A stretch of DNA of 13,310 nt. Source: Candidatus Egerieicola pullicola (GTDB lineage Bacteria > Bacillota > Clostridia > Oscillospirales > Ruminococcaceae). Shown here one piece after another: positions 6,142 to 12,699 of this stretch. Below the pieces are notes generated by a model that was not told the origin of the DNA, searched no databases, and worked only from the letters and a program-made list of their open reading frames with translations. The DNA lies in assembly GCA_018712465.1 (NCBI GenBank), contig DVGY01000047.1, positions 1 through 13,310 of the forward strand. Reading direction: 5' to 3'. Positions within the stretch are counted from its first letter, which is position 1. The number at the start of each line of letters is the position of its first letter. The position numbers and the translations under genes are program-made.

Positions 6142-6748
6142 AGCTGTTTCCTGCCCCTTTCCGTTGCGCTGTTTTTGCTGTGTTTGGATTTCCCTCCTTC
6201 CGGAATTCCTCCATGGTTTTATTTTCATATCCTTTCACAGCCCGATCCAGTTCCGTATCCGGCAATACCTCCTTAATGGGAAGATTAAGTATTAACGTCA
6301 GATAGATCTCTTCCGGGGCCTGCAAAAAATTACTTTCTGCCCAGTTGCAGAGCGTTCCGTCCCAAGCGGAATATACCCCTCGAAAAGCAGTTTTCCCAGT
6401 ATAGCAGCAAGATACCCGTCCTAACGCGTCAAACAGGCAGTCTTTTGCTTCTTTGTCCTCCAAAACCTTTTTGTAAAATTTTCCGTTGTTCCGGATCACA
6501 TTTAAAATGCTCATGGTAATGTCCTTCCATATGGCATTTTTTCCATAAATCTGTACAAAAAGATTAAAGTCGTCAAAGCAGACTTCCTCCAGCAAGGCAT
6601 ACTTATCCAAATAATGGCGGTAAAAGGTCATGCGAGAAATGCCGGCTTTGGCAATGATGTCTGCTACCTTCACCTTGGCAAAGGAATTTTTGATGGTCAA
6701 TTCCCGAAAGGCGTCTTTGATTTTTGTTTGAGTCATTTCGTTGGACAT
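6110..6748 (-). CDS. TetR/AcrR-family transcriptional regulator, paralogue 3 (first of the set)
   Basis: 212 residues from the ATG at 6748, which has AGGAGG eight bases upstream; the open frame continues to 6880 but would run through the promoter region. The N-terminal domain has MTQTKIKDAFRELT and the helix-turn-helix VKVADIIAKAGISRMTFYRH, then DKYALLEEVCFDDFNLFV. The C-terminal part has FYKKVLEDKEAKDCLFDALG, RGVYSAWDGTLCNWAE and GYENKTMEEFR, followed by a polar tail of about 24 residues that the others lack. This tail is the part that overlaps the start of paralogue 2, so it may have arisen by loss of the original stop codon. It is promoter-proximal, with a palindrome over the likely start of transcription that suggests autoregulation. 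Confidence 0.9.
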   Translation of the reverse strand: MSNEMTQTKIKDAFRELTIKNSFAKVKVADIIAKAGISRMTFYRHYLDKYALLEEVCFDDFNLFVQIYGKNAIWKDITMSILNVIRNNGKFYKKVLEDKEAKDCLFDALGRVSCCYTGKTAFRGVYSAWDGTLCNWAESNFLQAPEEIYLTLILNLPIKEVLPDTELDRAVKGYENKTMEEFRKEGNPNTAKTAQRKGAGNSYVQSHDQSQN

Positions 6749-6790
6749 GGACAAGGCCTCCTTCTGTCCTTTCTGCCGGGGAACACATCC

Positions 6791-6815
6791 TATTGCTTTC
6801 TCCCAGTAAGCAATA
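6791..6815. promoter_or_regulatory. Candidate operator: 8-bp inverted repeat downstream of the TetR promoter
   Basis: TATTGCTT (6791-6798) and AAGCAATA (6808-6815) are perfect inverted arms with a nine-base spacer, 25 bp in all. They lie immediately downstream of the putative -10 box (6825-6830), over the expected first transcribed bases. Position and size fit a TetR-family autorepression site; an RNA hairpin in the leader is the alternative. Confidence 0.45.
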
Positions 6816-6824
6816 CCTATGATT

Positions 6825-6833
6825 ATTGTACCA
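6825..6833 (-). promoter_or_regulatory. Extended -10 promoter of the TetR gene set
   Basis: On the minus strand, TGGTACAAT (6833-6825) is an extended -10 box (TGn plus TACAAT, 5/6 match). No good -35 box lies 17 bases upstream; TTGCAA occurs 21 bases upstream, too far. The expected transcript starts near 6818, about 70 bases before the first TetR ATG. The surrounding 14 bases, TTGTGGTACAATAA, are identical to the rsmA promoter at 9316-9329. Confidence 0.55.
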
Positions 6834-6978
6834 CAATTTGCCGCAGGGATGTTGCAATTTTGTGTAATCGCACTTTTCACTGGACAAATCTGAAAAAATC
6901 GGGAAAAGAAGTTGATTTTATCTCCAAAAATTTTCCGAAAACCACAATTTTACTTCACATACATCAAAAAACATAGAA

Positions 6979-7012
6979 AAAGTCTCCCAACAATTTCCTG
7001 TCAGGAGACTTT
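6979..7012 (-). terminator. Rho-independent terminator of the EF-G-like gene
   Basis: AAAGTCTCC (6979-6987) and GGAGACTTT (7004-7012) form a perfect nine-bp stem with a 16-base loop. Read on the minus strand it is followed by TTCTATGTTTTTTG. It begins 27 bases after the stop codon of the EF-G-like gene and isolates it from the TetR promoter. Confidence 0.8.
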
Positions 7013-7038
7013 ACGGTGTTACTGATTTCGTTTTTTGT

Positions 7039-9099
7039 TTAGCTGTTTCTGGCCTTGGCTGCCGCAATCACCGCAGCTTCCAACTGGCCTGGCAGCTGTT
7101 CATACCGCACCAATTCCAAGGTAAATTCCCCGGCGCCCTGGGTCATCTGGCGCACCAAGGTGGAGAAATCGGCGGTTTCACTCATGGGAATCTCCGCTTC
7201 AATCACCGTCTCGCCCTCTTCTGCCGGACTCATGCCCAGCACCCGGCCCCGGCGCTTATTCAGTTCGCCCATCATGTCGCCGGTGCAGGCGTCCGGTACC
7301 GTCACCGCCAAAGAGCCAATGGGCTCCAGCAGCACCGGTCCCGCCTGAGGAATACCTTCTTTGTAAGCCAAGCTGGCAGCAGTCTTAAAGCTCATTTCCG
7401 AGCTGTCTACCGGGTGATAACTGCCGTCCACCAAGGTGGCCTTAATGCCCACCGTGGGATAGCCAGCCAACACACCGGTTTTGGCCGCTTCCCGCAAACC
7501 CTTTTCCACGGCCGGGAAGAAGTTTTTGGGTACAGCGCCGCCTACCACCTTTTCTTCAAAGACCAAATCTTCGCTGTCGCAGGGCTCAAATTCAATCCAA
7601 ACATCCCCAAACTGGCCGTGACCGCCGGACTGTTTCTTGTACTTGCCCTGAACCTTTACCTTTTTCCGAATGGTTTCCCGATAAGCCACAATGGGATCCG
7701 CCAAGGTGAAGGATACTCCAAATTTGCTCTTGATTTTGCTGATGGCTACATCCAGGTGCTGTTCGCCCAAACCGGAAATCAACTGCTGGTGAGTCTCGTG
7801 GTTGTGCCCGTAAACGATGGTGGGATCTTCCTCTGCCAACCGGCGGATCGCCTGGCTGACCTTGCTTTCCTCACCCTTGGCGGCAGGTACTACGCCACGC
7901 TGGAAGGTAGCTGCGGGATAATCCACCCCAGCTAAGGTCACTTCCACTCCTTGGCAAAGGGTATCGCCGGTATTGGCGGAGAGCTTTGCCACAGCGCCGA
8001 TGTCTCCGGCGACGATCTGAGGCATATCCTCCTGCTGTTTGCCGCTGATGAGGACAATCTTGCCCATCTTTTCGGTTTGGCCGGTGGTCATATTTACCGG
8101 AGCGGAGCCGGGCTGAAGTTTGCCGCCGATGACCTTAATAAAACTCAACTTGCCCACAAAGGGGTCTGCCACTGTCTTGAACACCAAGGCGGTGAGGGGA
8201 CGGTCCTCGTCGCAGAGTACCGCCACTTCTTCCCCGGCAGGGTTCTTGGCCGCCTCCATGGCGGATTCCTTGGCGGTGGGGAGGAGCATATCCAACCCGT
8301 CTAGCAACAGATCCAACCCTTCTCCGGTAAGGGCGCTGCCGCAGTACACCGGGGTGATATCTCCGCTCTTGACTCCCTTATGGATGCCCATTACCAATTC
8401 GGCGTTGGTGAATTCTTCTCCGGAAAAATACTTTTCAAATAGTTCTTCGTCGGTCTCCGCCACCGCTTCGCTGATCGCGGTAATCAAGCCCTGGAGCCGG
8501 TGGTCGATTTCCGGCATAGGAACTTCTTCCGGTTTGCCGTTCACATATTTATAGGCCTTCATCTCAATCAGGCTGATGTAGCACTGCACTTTGTGGTTTT
8601 CGCTGTAAGGAACAACCACCGGGCAGATGGTGGGACCGAACAGGGTCTTCAGCTGTTCCAGCACTTTATAAAAGTCAGCGCTTTCCCGATCCAGCTTGCC
8701 CACAAACACGGCGGTCGCTTTGTTTTGCTTTTTCGCCAAACGGTAGGCCTTCTGGGCTCCGACGGTAACGCCGGATTTTCCGGATACGGTGAGCAGTACG
8801 CTTTCCGCTGCCCGGACGCCTTCGTACAGCCCTGCCGCAAAGTCAAACTGACCAGGGGTATCTAAGAGATTGATTTTGCATCCCCGGAACACCATAGGGC
8901 AGACCGACAGGCTAACGGAAATGCCCCGCTTGATCTCTTCCGGATCCCAGTCGGAAACGGTGGTGCCGTCCTCCACCCGGCCCAGGCGCTCGCTGCTGCC
9001 GGTAGCGTGGAGCAAAGCCTCCACCAAAGTGGTCTTTCCGCTGCTGCCATGTCCGGCTACAGCAATGTTTTTGATGGTGCTTGCATGGTATTGTTTCAT
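7039..9099 (-). CDS. EF-G-like translational GTPase (EF-G2 type)
   Basis: 686 residues, about EF-G length. The GTPase domain shows the P-loop GHGSSGKTT (16-24; usual EF-G GHIDAGKTT), the switch segment DWDPEEIKRGIS, the G3 motif DTPGQFDF (80-87) and a G4-position GKLD (134-137) where NKxD is normal. EF-G domains II-V follow, with RETIRKKVKVQGKYKKQSGG and HPVDSSEMSFKTAA visible. The motif changes, notably Gln84 for the catalytic His and Gly for the G4 Asn, mark the EF-G-like (EF-G2) group rather than the main elongation factor. Such proteins may have a specialised ribosomal role, which is not established here. AAGGAG lies nine bases before the ATG. It is monocistronic, with its own strong promoter and terminator, divergent from rsmA. 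Confidence 0.9.
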   Translation of the reverse strand: MKQYHASTIKNIAVAGHGSSGKTTLVEALLHATGSSERLGRVEDGTTVSDWDPEEIKRGISVSLSVCPMVFRGCKINLLDTPGQFDFAAGLYEGVRAAESVLLTVSGKSGVTVGAQKAYRLAKKQNKATAVFVGKLDRESADFYKVLEQLKTLFGPTICPVVVPYSENHKVQCYISLIEMKAYKYVNGKPEEVPMPEIDHRLQGLITAISEAVAETDEELFEKYFSGEEFTNAELVMGIHKGVKSGDITPVYCGSALTGEGLDLLLDGLDMLLPTAKESAMEAAKNPAGEEVAVLCDEDRPLTALVFKTVADPFVGKLSFIKVIGGKLQPGSAPVNMTTGQTEKMGKIVLISGKQQEDMPQIVAGDIGAVAKLSANTGDTLCQGVEVTLAGVDYPAATFQRGVVPAAKGEESKVSQAIRRLAEEDPTIVYGHNHETHQQLISGLGEQHLDVAISKIKSKFGVSFTLADPIVAYRETIRKKVKVQGKYKKQSGGHGQFGDVWIEFEPCDSEDLVFEEKVVGGAVPKNFFPAVEKGLREAAKTGVLAGYPTVGIKATLVDGSYHPVDSSEMSFKTAASLAYKEGIPQAGPVLLEPIGSLAVTVPDACTGDMMGELNKRRGRVLGMSPAEEGETVIEAEIPMSETADFSTLVRQMTQGAGEFTLELVRYEQLPGQLEAAVIAAAKARNS

Positions 9100-9177
9100 C
9101 CTTCTTCGCTCCTTATGCTGCTCTCTGTGGGATTTCTTTCGTAAAATCTAACAGAAAAAACGAACTTCAATGAATTC

Positions 9178-9207
9178 ATTATAGCACAATTGCCCTATGC
9201 CGTGCAA
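9178..9207 (-). promoter_or_regulatory. Promoter of the EF-G-like gene
   Basis: On the minus strand, TTGCAC (9207-9202), an 18-base spacer and TATAAT (9183-9178), with TGC before the -10 box giving an extended -10. The -10 match is perfect. Transcription would start about 70 bases before the ATG at 9099. No other element stands out in the 267-base divergent spacer except the rsmA promoter. Confidence 0.75.
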
Positions 9208-9298
9208 TTTATTTTGCTCGGAATTGCTGTTCAATTTGTAGAAAATAACAGCCGTTCTTTGGCGAAAACAAACAAAATTTCGTCCCTTTCTTGGATTT

Positions 9299-9327
9299 TT
9301 GCCTTTCCCAGCTATTTGTGGTACAAT
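9299..9327 (+). promoter_or_regulatory. Promoter of rsmA-hemW
   Basis: TTGCCT (9299-9304), a 17-base spacer and TACAAT (9322-9327), preceded by TGG to give an extended -10. Transcription would start near 9334, about 33 bases before the rsmA ATG. Confidence 0.65.
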
Positions 9328-9366
9328 AAACGGTAATCTTTTTGTTTGATCCAGGAGGTGCGCAGC

Positions 9367-10230
9367 ATGGACAATTTATCCAACCCGGCAGTGATCCGAG
9401 CCCTATTAGAACGCCACGGTTTTTCCTTTTCCAAGGCCCTGGGGCAGAATTTCCTCATCAATCCCGGGGTATGCCCCAAAATGGCCCAGCTGGGAATCGA
9501 CAGTCCGGACTGGGGAGTGTTGGAGATCGGCGCCGGGGTGGGGGTGCTCACCCAGGAATTGGCCCGCCGGGCTGCAAAAGTGGCAGTGGTGGAGATCGAT
9601 CAGCGGCTTTTACCGGTACTGGAGGAAAGTCTGGCGGAATATGAAAACGTCTCGGTGATTTTAGGAGACGTAATGAAGGTGGACCTTCCCGCCCTGTTGA
9701 AGGAACAATTTGGAGACCGGCCGGTATGCGTCTGCGCCAACCTGCCCTATTATATTACCAGCCCCATCCTGATGATGCTTCTGGAACAGCGGCTTCCCTT
9801 ACAAGCCATCACGGTGATGGTTCAAAAGGAGGCGGCGGCCCGGCTCTGTGCCCAGCCCGGCAACCGGGAATGCGGTGCAGTTACCTTTGCAGTGCGATAT
9901 TACAGCACCCCCCGGCAGCTTTTCCCGGTAAGCCGAGGCAGCTTTTTCCCTGCACCCAAGGTAGACTCCGCCGTAATCCGTTTAGATATTCACCCCAACC
10001 CCGACTATGGGGTGAAGGATGAAAAGCTGCTCTTCACCGCCGTGCGGGCAGGCTTCGGCCAGCGCCGGAAAACCCTGGCCAACCCGTTGAGCGGCGCCCT
10101 TCATCTTCCCAAAGAACAGGTGCAGCAAGCCCTAACGCAAGCCGGACTGTCCCTTACGGTCCGGGCGGAAGCAGTGCCCTTTGAAGGTTGGATCCGTCTG
10201 GCCAATGCCCTAAAGGAGCGGTTGGGATGA
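9367..10230 (+). CDS. rsmA: 16S rRNA (adenine1518-N6/adenine1519-N6)-dimethyltransferase RsmA (KsgA)
   Basis: 287 residues. RsmA dimethylates two adjacent adenines in helix 45 of 16S rRNA using S-adenosylmethionine, late in 30S assembly. Visible family motifs are KALGQNFL (23-30), the SAM-binding motif I VLEIGAGVGVLT (51-62), VVEIDQRLLP (74-83) with the ribose-binding acid, GDVMKVD (100-106), and the catalytic NLPYYITSPI (125-134). A C-terminal domain with FGQRRKTLANPL follows, as is normal. The ATG at 9367 is chosen because AGGAGGTG at 9353-9360 sits six bases before it; an in-frame TTG at 9346 would lie upstream of that site. It overlaps the next gene by four bases (ATGA). It is a housekeeping gene with nothing unusual. 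Confidence 0.95.
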   Translation: MDNLSNPAVIRALLERHGFSFSKALGQNFLINPGVCPKMAQLGIDSPDWGVLEIGAGVGVLTQELARRAAKVAVVEIDQRLLPVLEESLAEYENVSVILGDVMKVDLPALLKEQFGDRPVCVCANLPYYITSPILMMLLEQRLPLQAITVMVQKEAAARLCAQPGNRECGAVTFAVRYYSTPRQLFPVSRGSFFPAPKVDSAVIRLDIHPNPDYGVKDEKLLFTAVRAGFGQRRKTLANPLSGALHLPKEQVQQALTQAGLSLTVRAEAVPFEGWIRLANALKERLG

Positions 10231-11339
10231 AGGAACTCGGCATCTATATCCACATTCCTTTCTGCGCCGCCAAATGCCCGTACTGTAATTTTTACTCCCT
10301 GCCTCACAGTCAATCCAAATGGCAGGAATACACCGACACCCTCTGCCAAGTGCTGGAACGCTGGCAGGGCAGAGGACTTCATGCCAAAACTCTTTATTTT
10401 GGAGGGGGCACTCCCAGCCTGCTCCCAGCCAACCTGTTGCTTCAGATCAAGAACACCGCCTGCCGGGTGTTCGGCCAACCGGAAGAAATCACCCTGGAAG
10501 CCAATCCCGGCCTGTGCACCCTTCCCAAGCTCATGCAGCTGCGGCAGGGAGGATTCAACCGAATTTCTTTTGGGGTGCAGTCTTTGGATGAAGAAGAACT
10601 AAAACAACTGGGGCGGCTTCATTCCTCCCAGCAGGCAGAGCAAGCCATTCTCCAAGCATCTCAGGCAGGGTTTACCAACCTCAGTGCCGACGTTATGCTG
10701 GCCATCCCCGGGCAAACAGAATCCAGTTTAGCCCGCACTTTGGCCCGGCTTACCGCTCTGCCCATTACCCATCTCTCCGCCTATCTGTTGAAAGCGGAAC
10801 CCGGCACCCCTTTCTACACCCCGGAAATTCTCTCTTTGACCCAGGATGAGGAACGCTGCCGATCCCTGTACCTGCAAACCGTCTCTTTTTTGGAGCAGGC
10901 CGGGTTTCCCCAATATGAAATCAGTAATTTTTCCCGTCCCGGCCAGGAAAGCAAGCACAACCTACTTTACTGGCAGGGAAAAGAATACCTGGGTTTCGGC
11001 CCGGCAGCTCATTCCTTCTTTGAAGGCAAACGGTTTTGTTATCCCGACGACCTTTCCGCCTTCCTGGACAGTGGAGGAACCAACTGGGAAGTGCTGGAAC
11101 AGCAGATAGATCCTTTGGAAGAAAAGGTACTGCTGGGACTGCGGTTAAAGCAAGGCATCTCCCTGGAGGAATTGGAAGGGCAGTACCATTGCTCTTTGAC
11201 CCAAGCCAAGTCCTTTTGCCGCCGCTGCATCCAGGGAGGACTGATGGAGGAAACAAGCGGCCGTATCTGCCTGACCCCGGAAGGGTTTTTAGTTTCCAAC
11301 GAAATCATCGTCCAGCTACTGGAGCGTTTGGAACCATAA
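10227..11339 (+). CDS. hemW: HemW-type radical SAM protein (heme chaperone / coproporphyrinogen III oxidase-like)
   Basis: 370 residues. The start overlaps the rsmA stop (ATGA at 10227-10230), with AAAGGAG eight bases upstream, so translation is probably coupled. The N-terminus MKELGIYIHIPFCAAKCPYC places the [4Fe-4S] cluster cysteines at 13, 17 and 20 (Cx3Cx2C). It is followed by NFYS rather than the CxC ending typical of true oxygen-independent coproporphyrinogen oxidase HemN, which supports HemW. GGGTPS (59-64), ISFGVQSLD, LSAYLLKAEPGTP, YEISNFSRPG and YLGFGPAAHSF are all present, and a HemN C-terminal domain ends the protein. HemW homologues bind heme and are thought to deliver it to target enzymes; they lack the oxidase activity often written in annotations. 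Confidence 0.93.
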   Translation: MKELGIYIHIPFCAAKCPYCNFYSLPHSQSKWQEYTDTLCQVLERWQGRGLHAKTLYFGGGTPSLLPANLLLQIKNTACRVFGQPEEITLEANPGLCTLPKLMQLRQGGFNRISFGVQSLDEEELKQLGRLHSSQQAEQAILQASQAGFTNLSADVMLAIPGQTESSLARTLARLTALPITHLSAYLLKAEPGTPFYTPEILSLTQDEERCRSLYLQTVSFLEQAGFPQYEISNFSRPGQESKHNLLYWQGKEYLGFGPAAHSFFEGKRFCYPDDLSAFLDSGGTNWEVLEQQIDPLEEKVLLGLRLKQGISLEELEGQYHCSLTQAKSFCRRCIQGGLMEETSGRICLTPEGFLVSNEIIVQLLERLEP

Positions 11340-11343
11340 CAAA

Positions 11344-11389
11344 AAAGCGAACCTCAAGCCGCACTCTATGGCGCACTGAGATTCGCTTT
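11344..11389. terminator. Bidirectional terminator between hemW and the PrsA-like gene
   Basis: AAAGCGAA plus CTCA (11344-11356) pairs with TGAG plus TTCGCTTT (11377-11389), with one internal mismatch. CTTTTTG follows on the plus strand, and on the minus strand the stem is followed by TTTTTT-GTTATGG (six consecutive T from 11346 to 11341, three of them also pairing). It can serve both convergent genes, starting five bases after the hemW stop and ending twelve bases before the stop of the other gene. Confidence 0.8.
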
Positions 11390-11400
11390 CTTTTTGTACC

Positions 11401-12513
11401 TTAGTAGGAATACTGGCTGTACAGCTGATTCATAAATTCATTCTGGTCGTCGTACACCTTTTTGCAGGAATACCGGCCCTGAATCATGCCGTTCACCGAG
11501 GCACCCATTTCGTTGTTGGCGTAGTCGATGAGGTACTGTTCAAACTCGTCGTACTTCATTTCGTACAGGATATTGTCCCGGTTGGCGTCGTAGTACTCGG
11601 TGTTGGTGTCCTGATCCATTTTGTAAACCACGTAGTAGCGGCTGTTGTCGCTGTCCTGAATCAAGGCGCTTTCCCCGGGAGCAATGGCCACCATCTGGTT
11701 AATCACGTCATCGCTGTAGGTGGTGGTGTTATTGCCGTCGGCAGGAATTACGGTGATATTGTCCACCGAATCCTTCCGGGTGACGCTGTCCGGGTCAGAA
11801 GCGGTGGATTGCTGATAGGCGTAGATCACATCATCCACGTTTTCCCCGTTCTGGATTCGATCCAAATAACCCTGCGCCGTAGCCTGCACTGCTTCGGGAG
11901 AGGTATCCTGCGTGTCGGTGGAAGTATCGGAAGAAGCATCCTCGGAGGGCTCCGTGTAAGAGAAGGAGAGGAGCTTCACTTCATCAAAGTTGTTGCAGTA
12001 GAAGCTGCGCAGATCCTCGTCGCTTACCGCTGCTTCGCCGCCTTCCTGGTAGCGGTTTAAGAACAGTTCCTGATACTGGTTATTGAAGGTCAGGTAATCT
12101 TCATAGGAACTCTCCGCCACACCGATCTTGGTGTACAAGTCTTCATACAGGGAAAAGTTTTCCATGGAATTGTCAATGCCGGTCTGTTCATCTTCCGTGA
12201 GGGACAGGCCCTTGTCGGCAAACAGCTTGCTTACCGCCACATATTCCCGGCAGAGATCCAATGCCCGGTTGTTGACCCAGTCTTCCATGGATTGTCCTTC
12301 GATCTGGTTGCTCCACACATCCTCCAAGGTGGAATCATACCCCTCCTGGGAAGAGACTTCATTGAGCGCATTCATCTGGCTGAGGACATAGATGGCGGCA
12401 GACGCTTTATAATCTCCAGCGCTGACCACAGTTTGATCCTTGCCGCAGCCTGCCAGCCCCAGGCACAATGCGCCGCAAAGGGCCACAGCCAGCACGCTCT
12501 TTATTTTCTTCAT
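11401..12513 (-). CDS. PrsA/SurA-like foldase lipoprotein
   Basis: 370 residues. A lipoprotein signal peptide is clear: KKIK, a hydrophobic stretch and the lipobox LAGC with Cys23 as the likely lipidation site, so it is anchored outside the membrane. The helical N-terminal part (about 30-175) has the SurA/PrsA chaperone pattern, with repeated acidic and aromatic residues. The region 178-300 looks like a reduced parvulin fold: VKLLSFSYTE, YLDRIQNGENVDDVIYAYQQ, then MVAIAPGESALIQDSDNSRY and YVVYKMD, but the usual GGDLG segment is missing and a Ser/Thr/Asp-rich insertion (188-206) follows the first strand. Prolyl isomerase activity is therefore doubtful. GGAGG lies nine bases before the ATG. It follows mfd, an arrangement I recall from Clostridia. 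Its role in folding secreted proteins is inferred. Confidence 0.75.
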   Translation of the reverse strand: MKKIKSVLAVALCGALCLGLAGCGKDQTVVSAGDYKASAAIYVLSQMNALNEVSSQEGYDSTLEDVWSNQIEGQSMEDWVNNRALDLCREYVAVSKLFADKGLSLTEDEQTGIDNSMENFSLYEDLYTKIGVAESSYEDYLTFNNQYQELFLNRYQEGGEAAVSDEDLRSFYCNNFDEVKLLSFSYTEPSEDASSDTSTDTQDTSPEAVQATAQGYLDRIQNGENVDDVIYAYQQSTASDPDSVTRKDSVDNITVIPADGNNTTTYSDDVINQMVAIAPGESALIQDSDNSRYYVVYKMDQDTNTEYYDANRDNILYEMKYDEFEQYLIDYANNEMGASVNGMIQGRYSCKKVYDDQNEFMNQLYSQYSY

Positions 12514-12540
12514 GGTTTGTTTCCTCCGTTCTAATGTAAA

Positions 12541-12620
12541 ATGCCCCTTGGCATAAACCTATTAGGTTTTCACTGGTTTTCGCCATCAGGCGAAATGCCG
12601 CCCCTGCTTTTCGGGCGGCA
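12541..12620 (-). promoter_or_regulatory. Leader with four successive hairpins before the PrsA-like gene
   Basis: Four inverted repeats follow one another with almost no gaps: ATGCC/GGCAT (12541-12554, four-base loop), AAACCT/AGGTTT (12555-12569, three-base loop), TTTCGCC/GGCGAAA (12578-12595, four-base loop) and TGCCGCCC/GGGCGGCA (12596-12620, nine-base loop). All stems are perfect. They lie in the expected transcribed leader of about 134 bases, ending some 28 bases before the start codon. A direct repeat GGTTTTC (12565-12571 and 12575-12581) is also present. No riboswitch class is recognised. Confidence 0.6.
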
Positions 12621-12632
12621 AAGTGGGAATCG

Positions 12633-12657
12633 TAATGATTGCCCTTGGCAATCATTA
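12633..12657. promoter_or_regulatory. Operator-like 25-bp palindrome over the -10/+1 region of the PrsA-like gene
   Basis: The arms TAATGATTGCC (12633-12643) and GGCAATCATTA (12647-12657) are perfect over 11 bp with a three-base centre. It overlaps the TATAAT box (12654-12659) and the expected transcription start near 12647, so only half of it would be transcribed. This favours a protein-binding operator over an RNA hairpin. Confidence 0.55.
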
Positions 12658-12682
12658 TACCGTCTTCCAACAGTCTTGTCCA
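12654..12682 (-). promoter_or_regulatory. Near-consensus promoter of the PrsA-like gene
   Basis: On the minus strand, TGGACA (12682-12677), 17 bases, then a perfect TATAAT (12659-12654). It starts 17 bases after the mfd stop codon and gives the lipoprotein gene expression independent of mfd. Confidence 0.8.
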
Positions 12683-12699
12683 GTTTTTTCACAAAAAAG

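Noticed and set aside
6142..6228. Longer N-terminus for the second TetR gene
   Set aside because: It would overlap the upstream TetR gene by more than 100 bases and has no counterpart in the paralogues.
6749..6880. Longer N-terminus for the first TetR gene
   Set aside because: It would contain the promoter and palindrome, and the ATG at 6748 has a strong AGGAGG site.
10188..10226. Longer N-terminus for HemW
   Set aside because: HemW proteins begin just before the YIHIPFC motif, and the ATGA overlap with a good ribosome binding site marks the real start.
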